Positions 37,820-47,298 of a DNA stretch of 64,000 nt are shown here, one piece after another. How positions within the stretch are numbered: the first letter of the stretch is position 1; each line of letters starts with the position of its first letter. The DNA comes from Pedobacter cryoconitis (GTDB lineage Bacteria; Bacteroidota; Bacteroidia; Sphingobacteriales; Sphingobacteriaceae). Both the position numbers and the translations under genes were made by a program. The stretch covers positions 620,001 through 684,000 of the forward strand of contig NZ_JACHCC010000001.1 of NCBI RefSeq assembly GCF_014207135.1. The letters are read 5' to 3'. The notes beneath the pieces were generated by a model. The model made no database searches. It was not told the origin of the DNA and saw nothing but the letters and a program-made list of their open reading frames with translations.

Positions 37820-38321
37820 TTGATTGAGATTTAACAGAGTGATGTATTTTATGTTGAATATTTTTAACGATGTCGACTGATTTGAAAGTTGCTTCCAGTT
37901 TAGTCAGGGTATCCAGAATTGCACTCCCTTCAGGACTTCCGCCAGCTACTTCTTCCATGGTTTCCTGGATGGCATCCCACACAGGAAGGATACGTTCTAA
38001 AAGGGCTTTACCTTCTTCACTCAGTGTAACCAGTTGTTTACGGGCATCATCAGGACTTGTCGTACTGATGACTAAACCTTTGTTTTTAAGATTTGTAACC
38101 AACTGACTTGCTGCGGGATGTGAGACTTCAATCTGTTCACATAACTCCTGTATAGTCAGTGTTTTATTCTCTGAAAGAAGATAAAAGACCGGAAACCAGG
38201 TCGTTTCAAATACAATACCCTCCGCGCGGTAGGATTTATTGATCTCTGAAAGGAAAAGCTCACTTAGCCGTTTTAACCTGCTGCCCAACACCAGGTATCC
38301 TAATGATTGATAGTAATTCAT
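37812..38321 (-). CDS. MarR-family transcriptional regulator of the hut operon
   Basis: A 169-residue MarR-type protein with a winged helix-turn-helix (LTIQELCEQIEVSHPAASQLVTNLKNKGLV) and the wing motif SPDDARKQLVTLSEEG. It is the first gene of the hut operon and overlaps hutH by 8 bases. A palindromic AT-rich site lies 19-38 bases upstream of its start, so it is probably autoregulatory and controls hut. This differs from the GntR-type HutC or the HutP system known elsewhere; the effector is unknown, urocanate being the natural guess. Confidence 0.88.
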   Translation of the reverse strand: MNYYQSLGYLVLGSRLKRLSELFLSEINKSYRAEGIVFETTWFPVFYLLSENKTLTIQELCEQIEVSHPAASQLVTNLKNKGLVISTTSPDDARKQLVTLSEEGKALLERILPVWDAIQETMEEVAGGSPEGSAILDTLTKLEATFKSVDIVKNIQHKIHHSVKSQSNA

Positions 38322-38328
38322 AGCTAAA

Positions 38329-38359
38329 TATATAAGTAATTATATAAGTACTTATATAA
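38329..38359. promoter_or_regulatory. Putative MarR operator upstream of the hut operon
   Basis: A perfect 20-bp palindrome, TTATATAAGTACTTATATAA (38340-38359), is preceded by a copy of its half-site: TATATAAGTA occurs at 38329-38338 and again at 38341-38350, 12 bases apart. The site lies 19-38 bases before the regulator's start codon, where it would cover the promoter. Confidence 0.7.
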
Positions 38360-38410
38360 ATTGTGAAAATAATTTTAAATAGGCTTTGAAAGGGGTTGTG
38401 GGGCTGGGGT

Positions 38411-39898
38411 TTAACGGTAATCGCTACAATAGTAAACCAAAAATTTACGTACAGCCCGACCATTTCTTCTGATAATAATTGGTTTTAATTCCTGAACTGA
38501 CCTAAAGTAATGTAATAATAGATCAGTAGGTAAAGCCTCTTTATTTTCATTGGTAAAACGGGGTGCCGAATCTATGTACAATGCATTTTTTCCTTTAAGG
38601 GTTTGAAGGTTGGCATTCACATAATCAAATTCCAGGGCATTTTCACCAATGATATTTTGTGAGTAGGTAAAACCGCTGGTCATCAGGTTTAGTTCTGCGG
38701 AAGTTTTATAACCATCAGCAGAAAACACAAATGTATCGGGATAAGTTTTTTTAAGTTGTGTAACCTGTTTGCCCAGTTCTTCCCAACCATACCAGGTATC
38801 ATCAGATTGGATAGGAACAGGGTAGAGTAATATTTCGACAGCGAATACGACATGGAGAAATAGGGAGAGTATGACCTGGTAAGACATCCACTTTTTTGAC
38901 ATATAAATACTGACGAGGATAACTCCCGTAAGATAACCCGGCATCAGCCAGTTTAATTTTATCCAGTAGAAAAATGATAATATGGTAAAGCTACCTACCA
39001 GAGGCAGAAAAAAACATAACAGAAAGAGTTTTTCGGACGGAAGCTGAAGAAAGTTGAATCTATATTTCTTAAGGATGCGAAAAACAAAATAGAGAATCGT
39101 AATCAAAAGAAAAGGGATAATAATAAAAGACTGATGCCCTAAGAGTCCAAAGAAATATTTGAGTTCAAAGTGCATTCCGGAAGCGGCACTCATCCTCGAT
39201 ATACTCTGAAATTTAAAAGAGGCAAAACCATGATCAAAATTCCAGATAAATACAGGAAGAAGTATGACAAGAAACAAAAGGGCGGCAACCCAGAATTCTC
39301 TGGATATCAGTTTATGACGGTAAGTATTGGAAAGCAGTAAGAATAAAACCAGTCCTGCGGGAAGAAATATACCCGTATACTTACTATCGAAAGCAAGTCC
39401 CATAGTGATTCCTGCCCATATCCAATACCAGTTTTTGTCTTTGAATATAGCCTGGTAAAGTAAGTATAATGATAATGTCCAGCACATTAGTAATGGTGTG
39501 TCTGGTGTTGATACCAGCGAGAGAATCGTGACCATGAAGGTGGAAAGCAGTAATAATACGGCTTTTCCCGACGATTTAACGCCCAGAAAACAATGACTTA
39601 GCTGATAAAATAAGACAGTGGTAATGATGGTTACAAACGAATCGGCCAGTTTTAGTGCAATTACATTTTTGCCAAAAAGAGTAGTGAAAAATCTTAAGAT
39701 ATACGCGATCACCGGAGGATGATCAAAATAGGAGAGTGCCGGATGCTGACTGTAGAAAAAATAATAAGCATCCTGGGGCATAGGCCCCATCAGGAAGATA
39801 AATAATAAACGCAGCATGATAATCGCTGTAACCATTGCAATCGCAGATCTGTCAGATTTATAATCAGCAGAAAGCTGACGAATAAGATTTTTCCTCAT
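38411..39898 (-). CDS. Glycosyltransferase family 39 (ArnT/PMT-like) membrane protein
   Basis: A 495-residue protein with about 11 membrane helices and the first-loop motif ALSYFDHPPVIAYILRF, characteristic of GT39-type enzymes (the DHPP aspartate lies after helix 1). These move a sugar from a polyprenyl-phosphate donor to lipid or protein acceptors in the periplasm. A C-terminal soluble part (about 400-495) follows. Acceptor and sugar are unknown. It is monocistronic, downstream of nothing and divergent from the PAP2 gene at 40123; the 224 bases between them hold the site at 40060. Confidence 0.85.
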   Translation of the reverse strand: MRKNLIRQLSADYKSDRSAIAMVTAIIMLRLLFIFLMGPMPQDAYYFFYSQHPALSYFDHPPVIAYILRFFTTLFGKNVIALKLADSFVTIITTVLFYQLSHCFLGVKSSGKAVLLLLSTFMVTILSLVSTPDTPLLMCWTLSLYLLYQAIFKDKNWYWIWAGITMGLAFDSKYTGIFLPAGLVLFLLLSNTYRHKLISREFWVAALLFLVILLPVFIWNFDHGFASFKFQSISRMSAASGMHFELKYFFGLLGHQSFIIIPFLLITILYFVFRILKKYRFNFLQLPSEKLFLLCFFLPLVGSFTILSFFYWIKLNWLMPGYLTGVILVSIYMSKKWMSYQVILSLFLHVVFAVEILLYPVPIQSDDTWYGWEELGKQVTQLKKTYPDTFVFSADGYKTSAELNLMTSGFTYSQNIIGENALEFDYVNANLQTLKGKNALYIDSAPRFTNENKEALPTDLLLHYFRSVQELKPIIIRRNGRAVRKFLVYYCSDYR

Positions 39899-40059
39899 GT
39901 AGATAGGTACAGTCTATTAGAGACTAAAGTAGGATTAAATTGCTGAGCTATTCCAGAACTCACATTAAATTGGCATTAAAACAGAATGCCGGCCTGGTAT
40001 GCACAATAGCTTCAGATTTCCTCCAAGATTGAATAGTTTCTTTGTTGATAAATGCTGAT

Positions 40060-40090
40060 TAAACCTATATTGTAGTTAACAATAGGTTTA
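40060..40090. promoter_or_regulatory. Putative operator upstream of the PAP2-efflux operon
   Basis: TAAACCTAT (40060-40068) and ATAGGTTTA (40082-40090) are perfect 9-bp inverted arms with a 13-base spacer, 33 bases before the PAP2 start codon. No regulator gene is adjacent. Confidence 0.45.
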
Positions 40091-40122
40091 GTTGTTAAGT
40101 ATTAGTTTAAAGAAATTATTGC

Positions 40123-40905
40123 ATGAGATTTTTGAGTATTATTTTAATAGCGTGTTTACCCGGATTGACTTTTGCCCAGCAGACAGATTCTCTGAAAAGA
40201 GATTCAAGTATGCAGGCGCTGAAAGTATCCATCAGAAATAGCCGTGGTCTGAACCCACCTAAAATTCAATCATTTATAGCCCCGGCAGTGTTGATGAGTT
40301 ATGGATTGGTTTCCCTTGGAAATAATGCAATCAGAACACTGGATTTCAGTACGCAGAAAGAACTACATGAAGACCATCCTAATTTTTCTACCAAAGCTGA
40401 TAACTATCTTCAATTTGCACCTGGGGTCGCATTTTATGCGTTAAATCTGGCAGGAGTGAAGAGTAAACACGGTTTGGTAGATGGAACCGCACTGTATGTG
40501 TTGTCTGAGGCGATTATGGGTGTCTCTACCTACTCTGTTAAACATATCGTAGGTCGTGAACGTCCCAATGGCGGAGATAAATTCTCATTTCCTTCTGGAC
40601 ATACAGCTAATGCATTTGCTGCTGCCGAATTTCTGAATCAGGAATATAGAGATGTCTCATCCTGGATCGGATATGCAGGATATGCCGCTGCCACCGCTAC
40701 CGGAGTTTTAAGAATGTATAATAATGCACACTGGTTAAGTGATGTTGTTGCCGGTGCCGGATTTGGAATTGCTTCTACTAAATTAGCTTATCTGATTTAT
40801 CCACATCTGAAAACAATGGTCATGGGAAAGCAGTCAATGAAATATTCTCTTGTACCAATGTATCAGCAAAAAGCAGCGGGGCTTTCTTTCAATGGAACAT
40901 TTTAA
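40123..40905 (+). CDS. PAP2-superfamily phosphatase
   Basis: A 260-residue envelope phosphatase with a signal peptide (MRFLSIILIACLPGLTFAQ). The three PAP2 motifs are complete: K140 to P148 (KHIVGRERP), PSGH at 157-160, and R197, H203, D207 (RMYNNAHWLSD). Substrates are typically lipid or polyprenyl phosphates in the periplasm. Its last 14 bases overlap the start of the TolC-like gene, so it is the first gene of the efflux operon. Confidence 0.92.
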   Translation: MRFLSIILIACLPGLTFAQQTDSLKRDSSMQALKVSIRNSRGLNPPKIQSFIAPAVLMSYGLVSLGNNAIRTLDFSTQKELHEDHPNFSTKADNYLQFAPGVAFYALNLAGVKSKHGLVDGTALYVLSEAIMGVSTYSVKHIVGRERPNGGDKFSFPSGHTANAFAAAEFLNQEYRDVSSWIGYAGYAAATATGVLRMYNNAHWLSDVVAGAGFGIASTKLAYLIYPHLKTMVMGKQSMKYSLVPMYQQKAAGLSFNGTF

Positions 40906-42142
40906 AAAATATCTCTTAATTCTGGTCATCTCAGGATTTGGCTTATGCCAGGTCAGGGCACAGCTTCCGGTAAGAAATCTCAACTATTTTTATGAGGAAG
41001 CACTTAAACGCAGTCCCTTAATCAAGGATTATCAGAATCAATTGCAATCCAACAGGATTGATAGTATGCGGGTAAAGGCAGGTTATCTCCCTCAGGTTAC
41101 CGGCTTGGGTAATGGGATGTATGCACCTGTTATTAATGGCTATGGTTTTGATAAAGTACTAACCAATGGACAGGCCCTTGAAGCAGCGTTAAATGTAAAC
41201 TATAACCTGGCCAGTAAAAAACGGATTAATAACCAGCTGGAAAGTGTTGGCTTACAATCTGACTCTATCAGATTTGCATCACGTCTTTCCAAACTGGACT
41301 TGCAAAAGGCTATAACAGATCAGTATATTACTGCTTTTGCCAGTCAGCAGCAAGCTGCATTTAACCGTGAAGTATATCAGTTACTTCACCAGGAAGAGAC
41401 CGTACTTAAAAAGCTTACACGTGTTAACGTTTATAAGCAGGTAGATTACCTGACTTTTCTGGTTACTTTTCAGCAACAGCAATTGCAATGGAAACAAGCA
41501 GAGCTGCAATTAAGAAATGATTACTCTACTTTAAACTATTTAACCGGTATTACTGATACGACTACGCATGAATTGGAAGAACCTGCCATTCAGGCGGCAT
41601 TACTGAGTACTGAAAATGGTTTTTTTACCCGTCGGTTTGGAATTGACAGTTTAAAACTGATTAATCAAAGACATGCAGTTGATTTCAACTATAAGCCTAA
41701 AGCAAGTGTATACGCTAATGGAGGATACAATTCTTCTTTTACCCTTCAGCCTTACCGGAACTTTGGTACCAGTGTAGGTTTCACGATCTCTGTTCCTATT
41801 TTTGATGGGCATCAACGAAAAATGCAATATGATAAACTCAATATTGCCCAGTTGACTATCAATGGGTATAAAGAATTCTTTCAGAACCAACACATTCAAC
41901 AGTTGAATTTACTCAGACAGCAAATTTCTGATCAGAATGGTTTGTATGAACAGGTCTCTGCGCAGATCAAATTTACTAAAAGCCTGATCCAGGTAGATAG
42001 CAGGTTATTGCAGACAGGGGATATCCGTATAGCGGATTTTGTAATTGCGATTAACAATTACCTGGCAGCACAAAACCTGATGAGACAAACTAATATAACC
42101 CGTTTGAAGCTGGTCAATCAGCTGAACTACTGGAACAGATAA
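40892..42142 (+). CDS. TolC-family outer-membrane efflux protein
   Basis: A 416-residue outer-membrane factor of tripartite pumps. The ATG at 40892 gives a signal peptide (MEHFKKYLLILVISGFGLCQ, then VRAQ) and is preferred over an ATG at 40850 deep in the PAP2 gene. The body has the two helical hairpins and short barrel strands of TolC-like proteins, with paired repeats (YNLASKKRINNQLESVGLQ; VDSRLLQTGDIRIADFVIAI). The overlap with PAP2 and the adaptor and RND genes downstream mark one operon. Confidence 0.9.
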   Translation: MEHFKKYLLILVISGFGLCQVRAQLPVRNLNYFYEEALKRSPLIKDYQNQLQSNRIDSMRVKAGYLPQVTGLGNGMYAPVINGYGFDKVLTNGQALEAALNVNYNLASKKRINNQLESVGLQSDSIRFASRLSKLDLQKAITDQYITAFASQQQAAFNREVYQLLHQEETVLKKLTRVNVYKQVDYLTFLVTFQQQQLQWKQAELQLRNDYSTLNYLTGITDTTTHELEEPAIQAALLSTENGFFTRRFGIDSLKLINQRHAVDFNYKPKASVYANGGYNSSFTLQPYRNFGTSVGFTISVPIFDGHQRKMQYDKLNIAQLTINGYKEFFQNQHIQQLNLLRQQISDQNGLYEQVSAQIKFTKSLIQVDSRLLQTGDIRIADFVIAINNYLAAQNLMRQTNITRLKLVNQLNYWNR

Positions 42143-42185
42143 TGATATATAGTCTATGTAAATGGACAAAAACAAATACGTACTC

Positions 42186-43115
42186 ATGAAACAGACCATA
42201 ATTAACGCGGTATTCATCTCTTTATTTAGTCTTGTCCTGATATCCTGTCAGAGTGATTCTAAAAAGTCTGCGGCCGAAGAAACTGTAGTCCCGAAAACTC
42301 CTGTACAGGTCGTTTCTGTAGCAAATTCAACGCTCAGTGACGATATTGTATTGAATGCGACCTCTACCTATCTGGAAAAGAGTGTCGTGAAAGCTAATAC
42401 GAATGGCTATCTGCAAAGTGCAACTATACAGGCTGGGGCTATTGTCGGCAGTAATCAGGTTTTGTTTAAGATTATTACGAAGGAGGCAAGGGCGATAGGA
42501 AACTCAATTAATGAACTTGATCCTGGATTTAAATTTTCGGGAGTTTCTGCTATCCGTGCAGAAAAAAGTGGTTTTGTAACCTCTGTCAGCCATCAAAAAG
42601 GCGATTACGTGCAGGATGGGGAGGCACTGGCTACCATTATTAATCAATCCAGTCTGGTCTTCTTACTTGATCTTCCTTATGAAATGAGGAGTGTTATTCT
42701 TCAGAATAAGACACTGGAAATCACCTTGCCGGATGGTGAAAAATTAAAAGGGATAATCACGTCTTCTTTACCAGCGGTTGATTCGCTGGCACAAACGCAG
42801 CGAATGATCATAAAAGTTAATGCTTCACATCCCATACCAGAGAATCTGGTTGGAAAGGTAAGGGTAGTAAAATCGGCTGCTGCCAATGTACAGGTATTAC
42901 CCAAATCGGCTGTGCTGACAAATGAAACGGAGGATGAATTCTGGGTGATGAAACTCATTAATGATTCTACAGCAGTAAAAACCATTGTGAAAAAAGGGAT
43001 GGAAAATGAGCAGTCGATCCAGATCATATCGCCTGTTTTTAATGAAAGAGACCGTTTGATTTCGGTAGGTAATTACGGCCTGGCAGATACGGCGAAAGTC
43101 AAAATCGTTAAATAA
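42186..43115 (+). CDS. RND efflux periplasmic adaptor (membrane-fusion) lipoprotein
   Basis: The ATG at 42186 is preferred because it starts a lipoprotein signal with Cys21; an in-frame ATG at 42162 adds eight polar residues before it. The 309-residue protein has a lipoyl-like half motif (VVKANTNGYLQSATIQAGAIV), a beta-barrel domain and a membrane-proximal domain (AVLTNETEDEFWVMKL). It is short for an adaptor and has almost no coiled-coil hairpin, which suggests direct contact with TolC is reduced. The permease starts one base after its stop. Confidence 0.88.
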   Translation: MKQTIINAVFISLFSLVLISCQSDSKKSAAEETVVPKTPVQVVSVANSTLSDDIVLNATSTYLEKSVVKANTNGYLQSATIQAGAIVGSNQVLFKIITKEARAIGNSINELDPGFKFSGVSAIRAEKSGFVTSVSHQKGDYVQDGEALATIINQSSLVFLLDLPYEMRSVILQNKTLEITLPDGEKLKGIITSSLPAVDSLAQTQRMIIKVNASHPIPENLVGKVRVVKSAAANVQVLPKSAVLTNETEDEFWVMKLINDSTAVKTIVKKGMENEQSIQIISPVFNERDRLISVGNYGLADTAKVKIVK

Positions 43116-43116
43116 T

Positions 43117-46100
43117 ATGAAGAACTTTTTTATTTCCCATAGGAATCCGCTACTGGTCGTACTGATCCTTATTCTGGCCGGGGGATTGTTTTCCTATCAG
43201 CGGTTAAAGACTTCCTTGTTCCCGGAAATTACCTTTCCAAAAATAAAAATCATTGCGGATGCCGAATTACAGCCGGTAGATCAGATGATGATCACAGTAA
43301 CCAGGCCTTTAGAAAATGCAGTAAAGCAGGTTCCGGATCTTCATGTAATCAGAAGTACAACCAGCAGGGGAAGTTGTGAGATTTCGGCTTATATGAACTG
43401 GAATGCGGATATTGATTTAAGTCAGCAAAGAATCGAATCGCAGATACAGAAGATCAGAAACAGTTTGCCGGCGGGGGTAAATGTCTCTGTAGAGAAAATG
43501 AACCCTTCTATATTGCCGGTGAGTGGTTATACGCTAGAAAGTCATACACAATCATCTATAGCTTTAAAGAAATTAGCGATTTATACGGTCAAACCATTTT
43601 TATCACAGGTTGACGGGGTTTCAGAAATCAGGGTAATTGGCGGAAAAGATAAGGAGTACTGGATTCAGCTGGACAGACAGAAGATGAGCGCTTTAATGAT
43701 CAGTCCGGATCAGTTGAATGCAGTCTTGCCACAGACAAATTTCATCAAATCCAACGGTTATTTATCTGATTATAATTACCTGTATCTGTCGATTACCGAT
43801 GCGACTATTAAAACAAAGACAGACCTCGAGAATCTGATTGTCAGTAAAAAGAATAACAGAATAGTCAGGGTAAAAGATATTGCAGAAGTTAAGATCCAGG
43901 AAGGGGTAGCCTATACCAGAATTAATGCGAATGGTAAAGACGCTATCCTGGTGGCTGTCATTAAACAACCGAATGCCAATCTGGTAGATCTGTCTACACA
44001 AATGCAGGTGAAAATTACAGAACTGCAAAAAATATTGCCCAAAGGGGTAACGATCAAACCTTATTATCAGCAATCTGATTTTGTAGAAGAATCGGTGCGG
44101 AGTGTAAGTGATAGTTTACTGATTGGACTGGCCCTGGCCATTATTGTAGCAATTATTTTTTTACGTTCAATTAAGGCAAGTGCGGTTATATTGATCACTA
44201 TTCCGGTTACTTTGTGTCTGACGGTAATCGTACTCTATGGCATTGGCTATTCTTTAAATATCATGACTTTAGGAGCCATTGCAGCTGCTATAGGATTGAT
44301 TATAGATGATGCGATTGTCGTGGTGGAACAAATCCACCGGACACATGAGGAACATCCTGAAGAACCTACTGTAACACTGCTTAAAAAAGCCGTAGACTAT
44401 CTGTTTCTCGCTATGCTGGGGTCCTCGGTCAGTACGATCGTAATTTTTGTACCTTTTGTCCTGATGACTGGTGTTGCAGGATCTTACTTCCAGGTGATGA
44501 CCAATACGATGATTATTACACTGGTCTGCTCATTTTTTGTGACCTGGATAGGTCTGCCTGTTATCTATTTGGTTTTAACTAAAGATTCTTCTTCCAATTC
44601 AGTAAAGTCATCGGTTACTCACCAGGTTCATCAGCAGAAATGGGTTTATTACTTTATTCAAAGACCCTGGATCAGTTATTTGACGATGCTGGTTTTAGCG
44701 GTAATTATTTTTCTGGTCCTTCCAAAATTAGAAACGGGTTTTCTGCCGGAAATGGATGAAGGTAGTATCGTTGTCGATTATACTTCCCCTCCAGGTACTT
44801 CCTTGCAGGAAACAGACAGGATGCTAAAAGAAGTAGAAAAACTGTTGGTTAAAGTGCCCGAGGTACAAACCTATTCGCGCAGGACTGGAACACAAATGGG
44901 TTTTTTCATTACAGAACCAAATACCGGGGATTATCTCATTCAACTGAAACCGGACAGGGAAAAAACTACTGAAGAAGTAATCAGTGATATCAGATCAAAA
45001 ATACAGGCTTCTCAACCAGCATTAAAAGTTGATTTTGGACAGGTAATAGGGGATATGCTTGGCGATTTGATGAGTTCTACCCAACCTATTGAAGTTAAAA
45101 TATTTGGTAATGAGCAGGATAAATTGAAAAGTCTGTCTAAACAGGTTGCTGATGTGCTTGGAAAAGTTAAGGGTACAGCCGATGTGTTTAACGGGATTGT
45201 AATTGCAGGACCTTCGTTGAGTATACAACCAAATTTTGCTTTACTGGCACAATATGGAATTACACCAGGTGATTTTCAGTTTCAGCTTCAGAATGCTTTA
45301 CAAGGTAATGTAATTGGGAATGTGTTTGATCAGCAGCAGCTAACGCCAATCAGAATGATTTATCCTGGCAGTAAACAATTTGGTATTGCTGATGTCAATA
45401 AGTTACAGTTGTTTTTACCAGGTGGCGGAGTTGTTCCTATTGAGCATCTGGCTGAAGTGAAGATCAAAGCTGGAGATGCAGAGATTAAAAGAGAAAACCT
45501 GCAATCCATTGGTGTGGTTACTTCCAGGCTGGAATCGAGAGATCTGGGTAGTGTAATGGCTGATATCCAGAAAAATGTGAAGTCTCAGATTAATCTGCCG
45601 GCAGGTTATCATATCGAATATGGTGGTGCTTATGCTGAACAGCAACAGTCCTTCAAGGAATTACTAACCATTCTGATCACTTCCAGTATGTTGGTATTCA
45701 GTGTAATCTTATTTCTTTTTAAAGATTTCAGGATCGCATTTATTATTCTGATTATCTCTTTGTTAGGCATTTCAGGCAGTTACCTTGGCTTATATTTAAC
45801 ACATACACCATTAAACGTAGGAAGTTATACAGGTCTGATTATGATTGTGGGGATTATAGGAGAGAATGCCATTTTTACTTTTCTGCAATTCAAGGAGTCA
45901 TTACTGGATAAAACTGTGGATGAGGCAATTGTTTATTCTATATCAACCAGGTTAAGGCCAAAACTGATGACTGCTCTTGGGGCTATTATAGCTTTAATGC
46001 CACTGGCTTTAGGAATTGGTGCCGGTGCGCAGATGCATCAGCCCCTGGCCATTGCGGTAATTGGCGGTTTTATTATTGCATTGCCCTTACTGCTGATTGT

Positions 46101-46134
46101 TTTGCCGAGTATGGTGAGGAAGTTCTATCACTAG
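43117..46134 (+). CDS. RND efflux permease (AcrB/MdtB-CusA superfamily)
   Basis: A 1005-residue inner-membrane proton-driven pump with 12 helices and two large periplasmic domains. Family marks include the N-terminal FPEITFPKIKI, the helix-4 stretch GLIIDDAIVVVEQIHR carrying the paired Asp residues of the proton relay, PEMDEGSIVVDYTSPPGTS, and the second-half GIIGENAIFTFLQFKESL. The helix-4 DD pair fits HAE-type or heavy-metal branches; the substrate is not evident. With the TolC-like gene and adaptor it makes a complete tripartite pump. Confidence 0.93.
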   Translation: MKNFFISHRNPLLVVLILILAGGLFSYQRLKTSLFPEITFPKIKIIADAELQPVDQMMITVTRPLENAVKQVPDLHVIRSTTSRGSCEISAYMNWNADIDLSQQRIESQIQKIRNSLPAGVNVSVEKMNPSILPVSGYTLESHTQSSIALKKLAIYTVKPFLSQVDGVSEIRVIGGKDKEYWIQLDRQKMSALMISPDQLNAVLPQTNFIKSNGYLSDYNYLYLSITDATIKTKTDLENLIVSKKNNRIVRVKDIAEVKIQEGVAYTRINANGKDAILVAVIKQPNANLVDLSTQMQVKITELQKILPKGVTIKPYYQQSDFVEESVRSVSDSLLIGLALAIIVAIIFLRSIKASAVILITIPVTLCLTVIVLYGIGYSLNIMTLGAIAAAIGLIIDDAIVVVEQIHRTHEEHPEEPTVTLLKKAVDYLFLAMLGSSVSTIVIFVPFVLMTGVAGSYFQVMTNTMIITLVCSFFVTWIGLPVIYLVLTKDSSSNSVKSSVTHQVHQQKWVYYFIQRPWISYLTMLVLAVIIFLVLPKLETGFLPEMDEGSIVVDYTSPPGTSLQETDRMLKEVEKLLVKVPEVQTYSRRTGTQMGFFITEPNTGDYLIQLKPDREKTTEEVISDIRSKIQASQPALKVDFGQVIGDMLGDLMSSTQPIEVKIFGNEQDKLKSLSKQVADVLGKVKGTADVFNGIVIAGPSLSIQPNFALLAQYGITPGDFQFQLQNALQGNVIGNVFDQQQLTPIRMIYPGSKQFGIADVNKLQLFLPGGGVVPIEHLAEVKIKAGDAEIKRENLQSIGVVTSRLESRDLGSVMADIQKNVKSQINLPAGYHIEYGGAYAEQQQSFKELLTILITSSMLVFSVILFLFKDFRIAFIILIISLLGISGSYLGLYLTHTPLNVGSYTGLIMIVGIIGENAIFTFLQFKESLLDKTVDEAIVYSISTRLRPKLMTALGAIIALMPLALGIGAGAQMHQPLAIAVIGGFIIALPLLLIVLPSMVRKFYH

Positions 46135-46169
46135 TATTTCAAACTAGGAGGTTATTTAACATAAAAATA

Positions 46170-46201
46170 AAAGCGGCTGGTACAAGGTACCATGCCGCTT
46201 T
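46170..46201. terminator. Bidirectional terminator after the RND operon
   Basis: AAAGCGGCTGGTAC (46170-46183) pairs with GTACCA-T-GCCGCTTT (46187-46201), with one bulged T and a 3-base loop, between the rightward RND gene and the leftward YncE gene. Confidence 0.8.
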
Positions 46202-46223
46202 CTCATTGTGGTGTGTTTGTGTT

Positions 46224-47234
46224 TTACTTACCGAATGTCAATACCCTGAATGTTCCGGGAATGTGCACTGGTCTTTTGTTACCCTCACCTGGTTTAAGAT
46301 CTGCTGTGGGTAAAAAGATATGATGGTTGCTATAGTCTAATGCCAGTGTACGGGCACCTTTAGCAGTTTTAATATTTTCAAGAACGGTATACTGATTGTT
46401 ACTTACTTCTTTGATTACCGTTAGTGTTCCTTCACCGTTTGAACTGTAGATTAATTTTAACTGGGGATCAAAGGCAACTCCGTCACTTCCTTCACCAATA
46501 GGTAAGGAACTGATTTTTTTACCTGTATTTGCATCCAGTACCAATAATACTTTATTTGAACAACCAATAAACAGACGGGATGTTACTCTGTCAATGGCTA
46601 ATCCTGAAGGTTCTTCTGCACCTTCCAGTTTGAAACGTTTCTTTACTTTAAACGTAGTGGCATCGAAGTTTACAATTTCATTTTTATCTTCTATGTTCAC
46701 ATAGATATTTCCTTTTCCATCAGAAACACCGGTTTCTGGTTTGCCTCCTAAAGGAATAGTTGCAATAACCTGATCTTTTACCGGATCAATCACACTGACG
46801 TTCAGACTGTGACCATTGAATACAAATACTTTCTTGGAGAAGTCATCATAAAAAATAGCGTCAGGATTATCTCCGACTTTAATTGTTTTCAATACGGCAT
46901 TTGTATTTACATTAAAAACAGTACACTCTCCTGTGCGTCCATTACTGGTGTATCCTTTTTTTAAGGCCGGTACAATAGCTATACCATGTACTCCGGGAGT
47001 ATTTGCAATTACGCCGACAGAATCACCTGTCATTGCATTTAAAATGTTTACCTGTGTACCATGAGCAATGTATAATCTGTTCAGAGAATGCTCTGCAAGC
47101 AGGTAATCCCATTTATCACTACCGCTCACCTTATGCGTATTTAGCAAGTGAATACCTGTTTTTGTTTGTGCCTGTAATGCAGTTGCAGCACAAAAATTAA
47201 GAAGGAGTAAGGCTAAGGTTGCCGTATTTTTCAT
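46224..47234 (-). CDS. YncE-family seven-bladed beta-propeller protein, secreted
   Basis: A 336-residue protein with a signal peptide (from the ATG at 47232-47234: MKNTATLALLLLNFCAATAL, then QAQ). Repeats of about 40 residues with the motif (V)x(N)xxTxxVxxxIxVGxxPxxI are visible, such as NVNTNAVLKTIKVGDNPDAI and DPVKDQVIATIPLGGKPETG, as in YncE/YVTN-type propellers. These proteins are periplasmic or surface scaffolds; no catalytic residue can be named. A start upstream at 47261 would add nine non-signal residues. Confidence 0.85.
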   Translation of the reverse strand: MKNTATLALLLLNFCAATALQAQTKTGIHLLNTHKVSGSDKWDYLLAEHSLNRLYIAHGTQVNILNAMTGDSVGVIANTPGVHGIAIVPALKKGYTSNGRTGECTVFNVNTNAVLKTIKVGDNPDAIFYDDFSKKVFVFNGHSLNVSVIDPVKDQVIATIPLGGKPETGVSDGKGNIYVNIEDKNEIVNFDATTFKVKKRFKLEGAEEPSGLAIDRVTSRLFIGCSNKVLLVLDANTGKKISSLPIGEGSDGVAFDPQLKLIYSSNGEGTLTVIKEVSNNQYTVLENIKTAKGARTLALDYSNHHIFLPTADLKPGEGNKRPVHIPGTFRVLTFGK

Positions 47235-47298
47235 AATGATTTTTTTAACAAAAAAACACATACAGTCTGTAGGAATTCTGAAGTGAAAAAATAACTCA

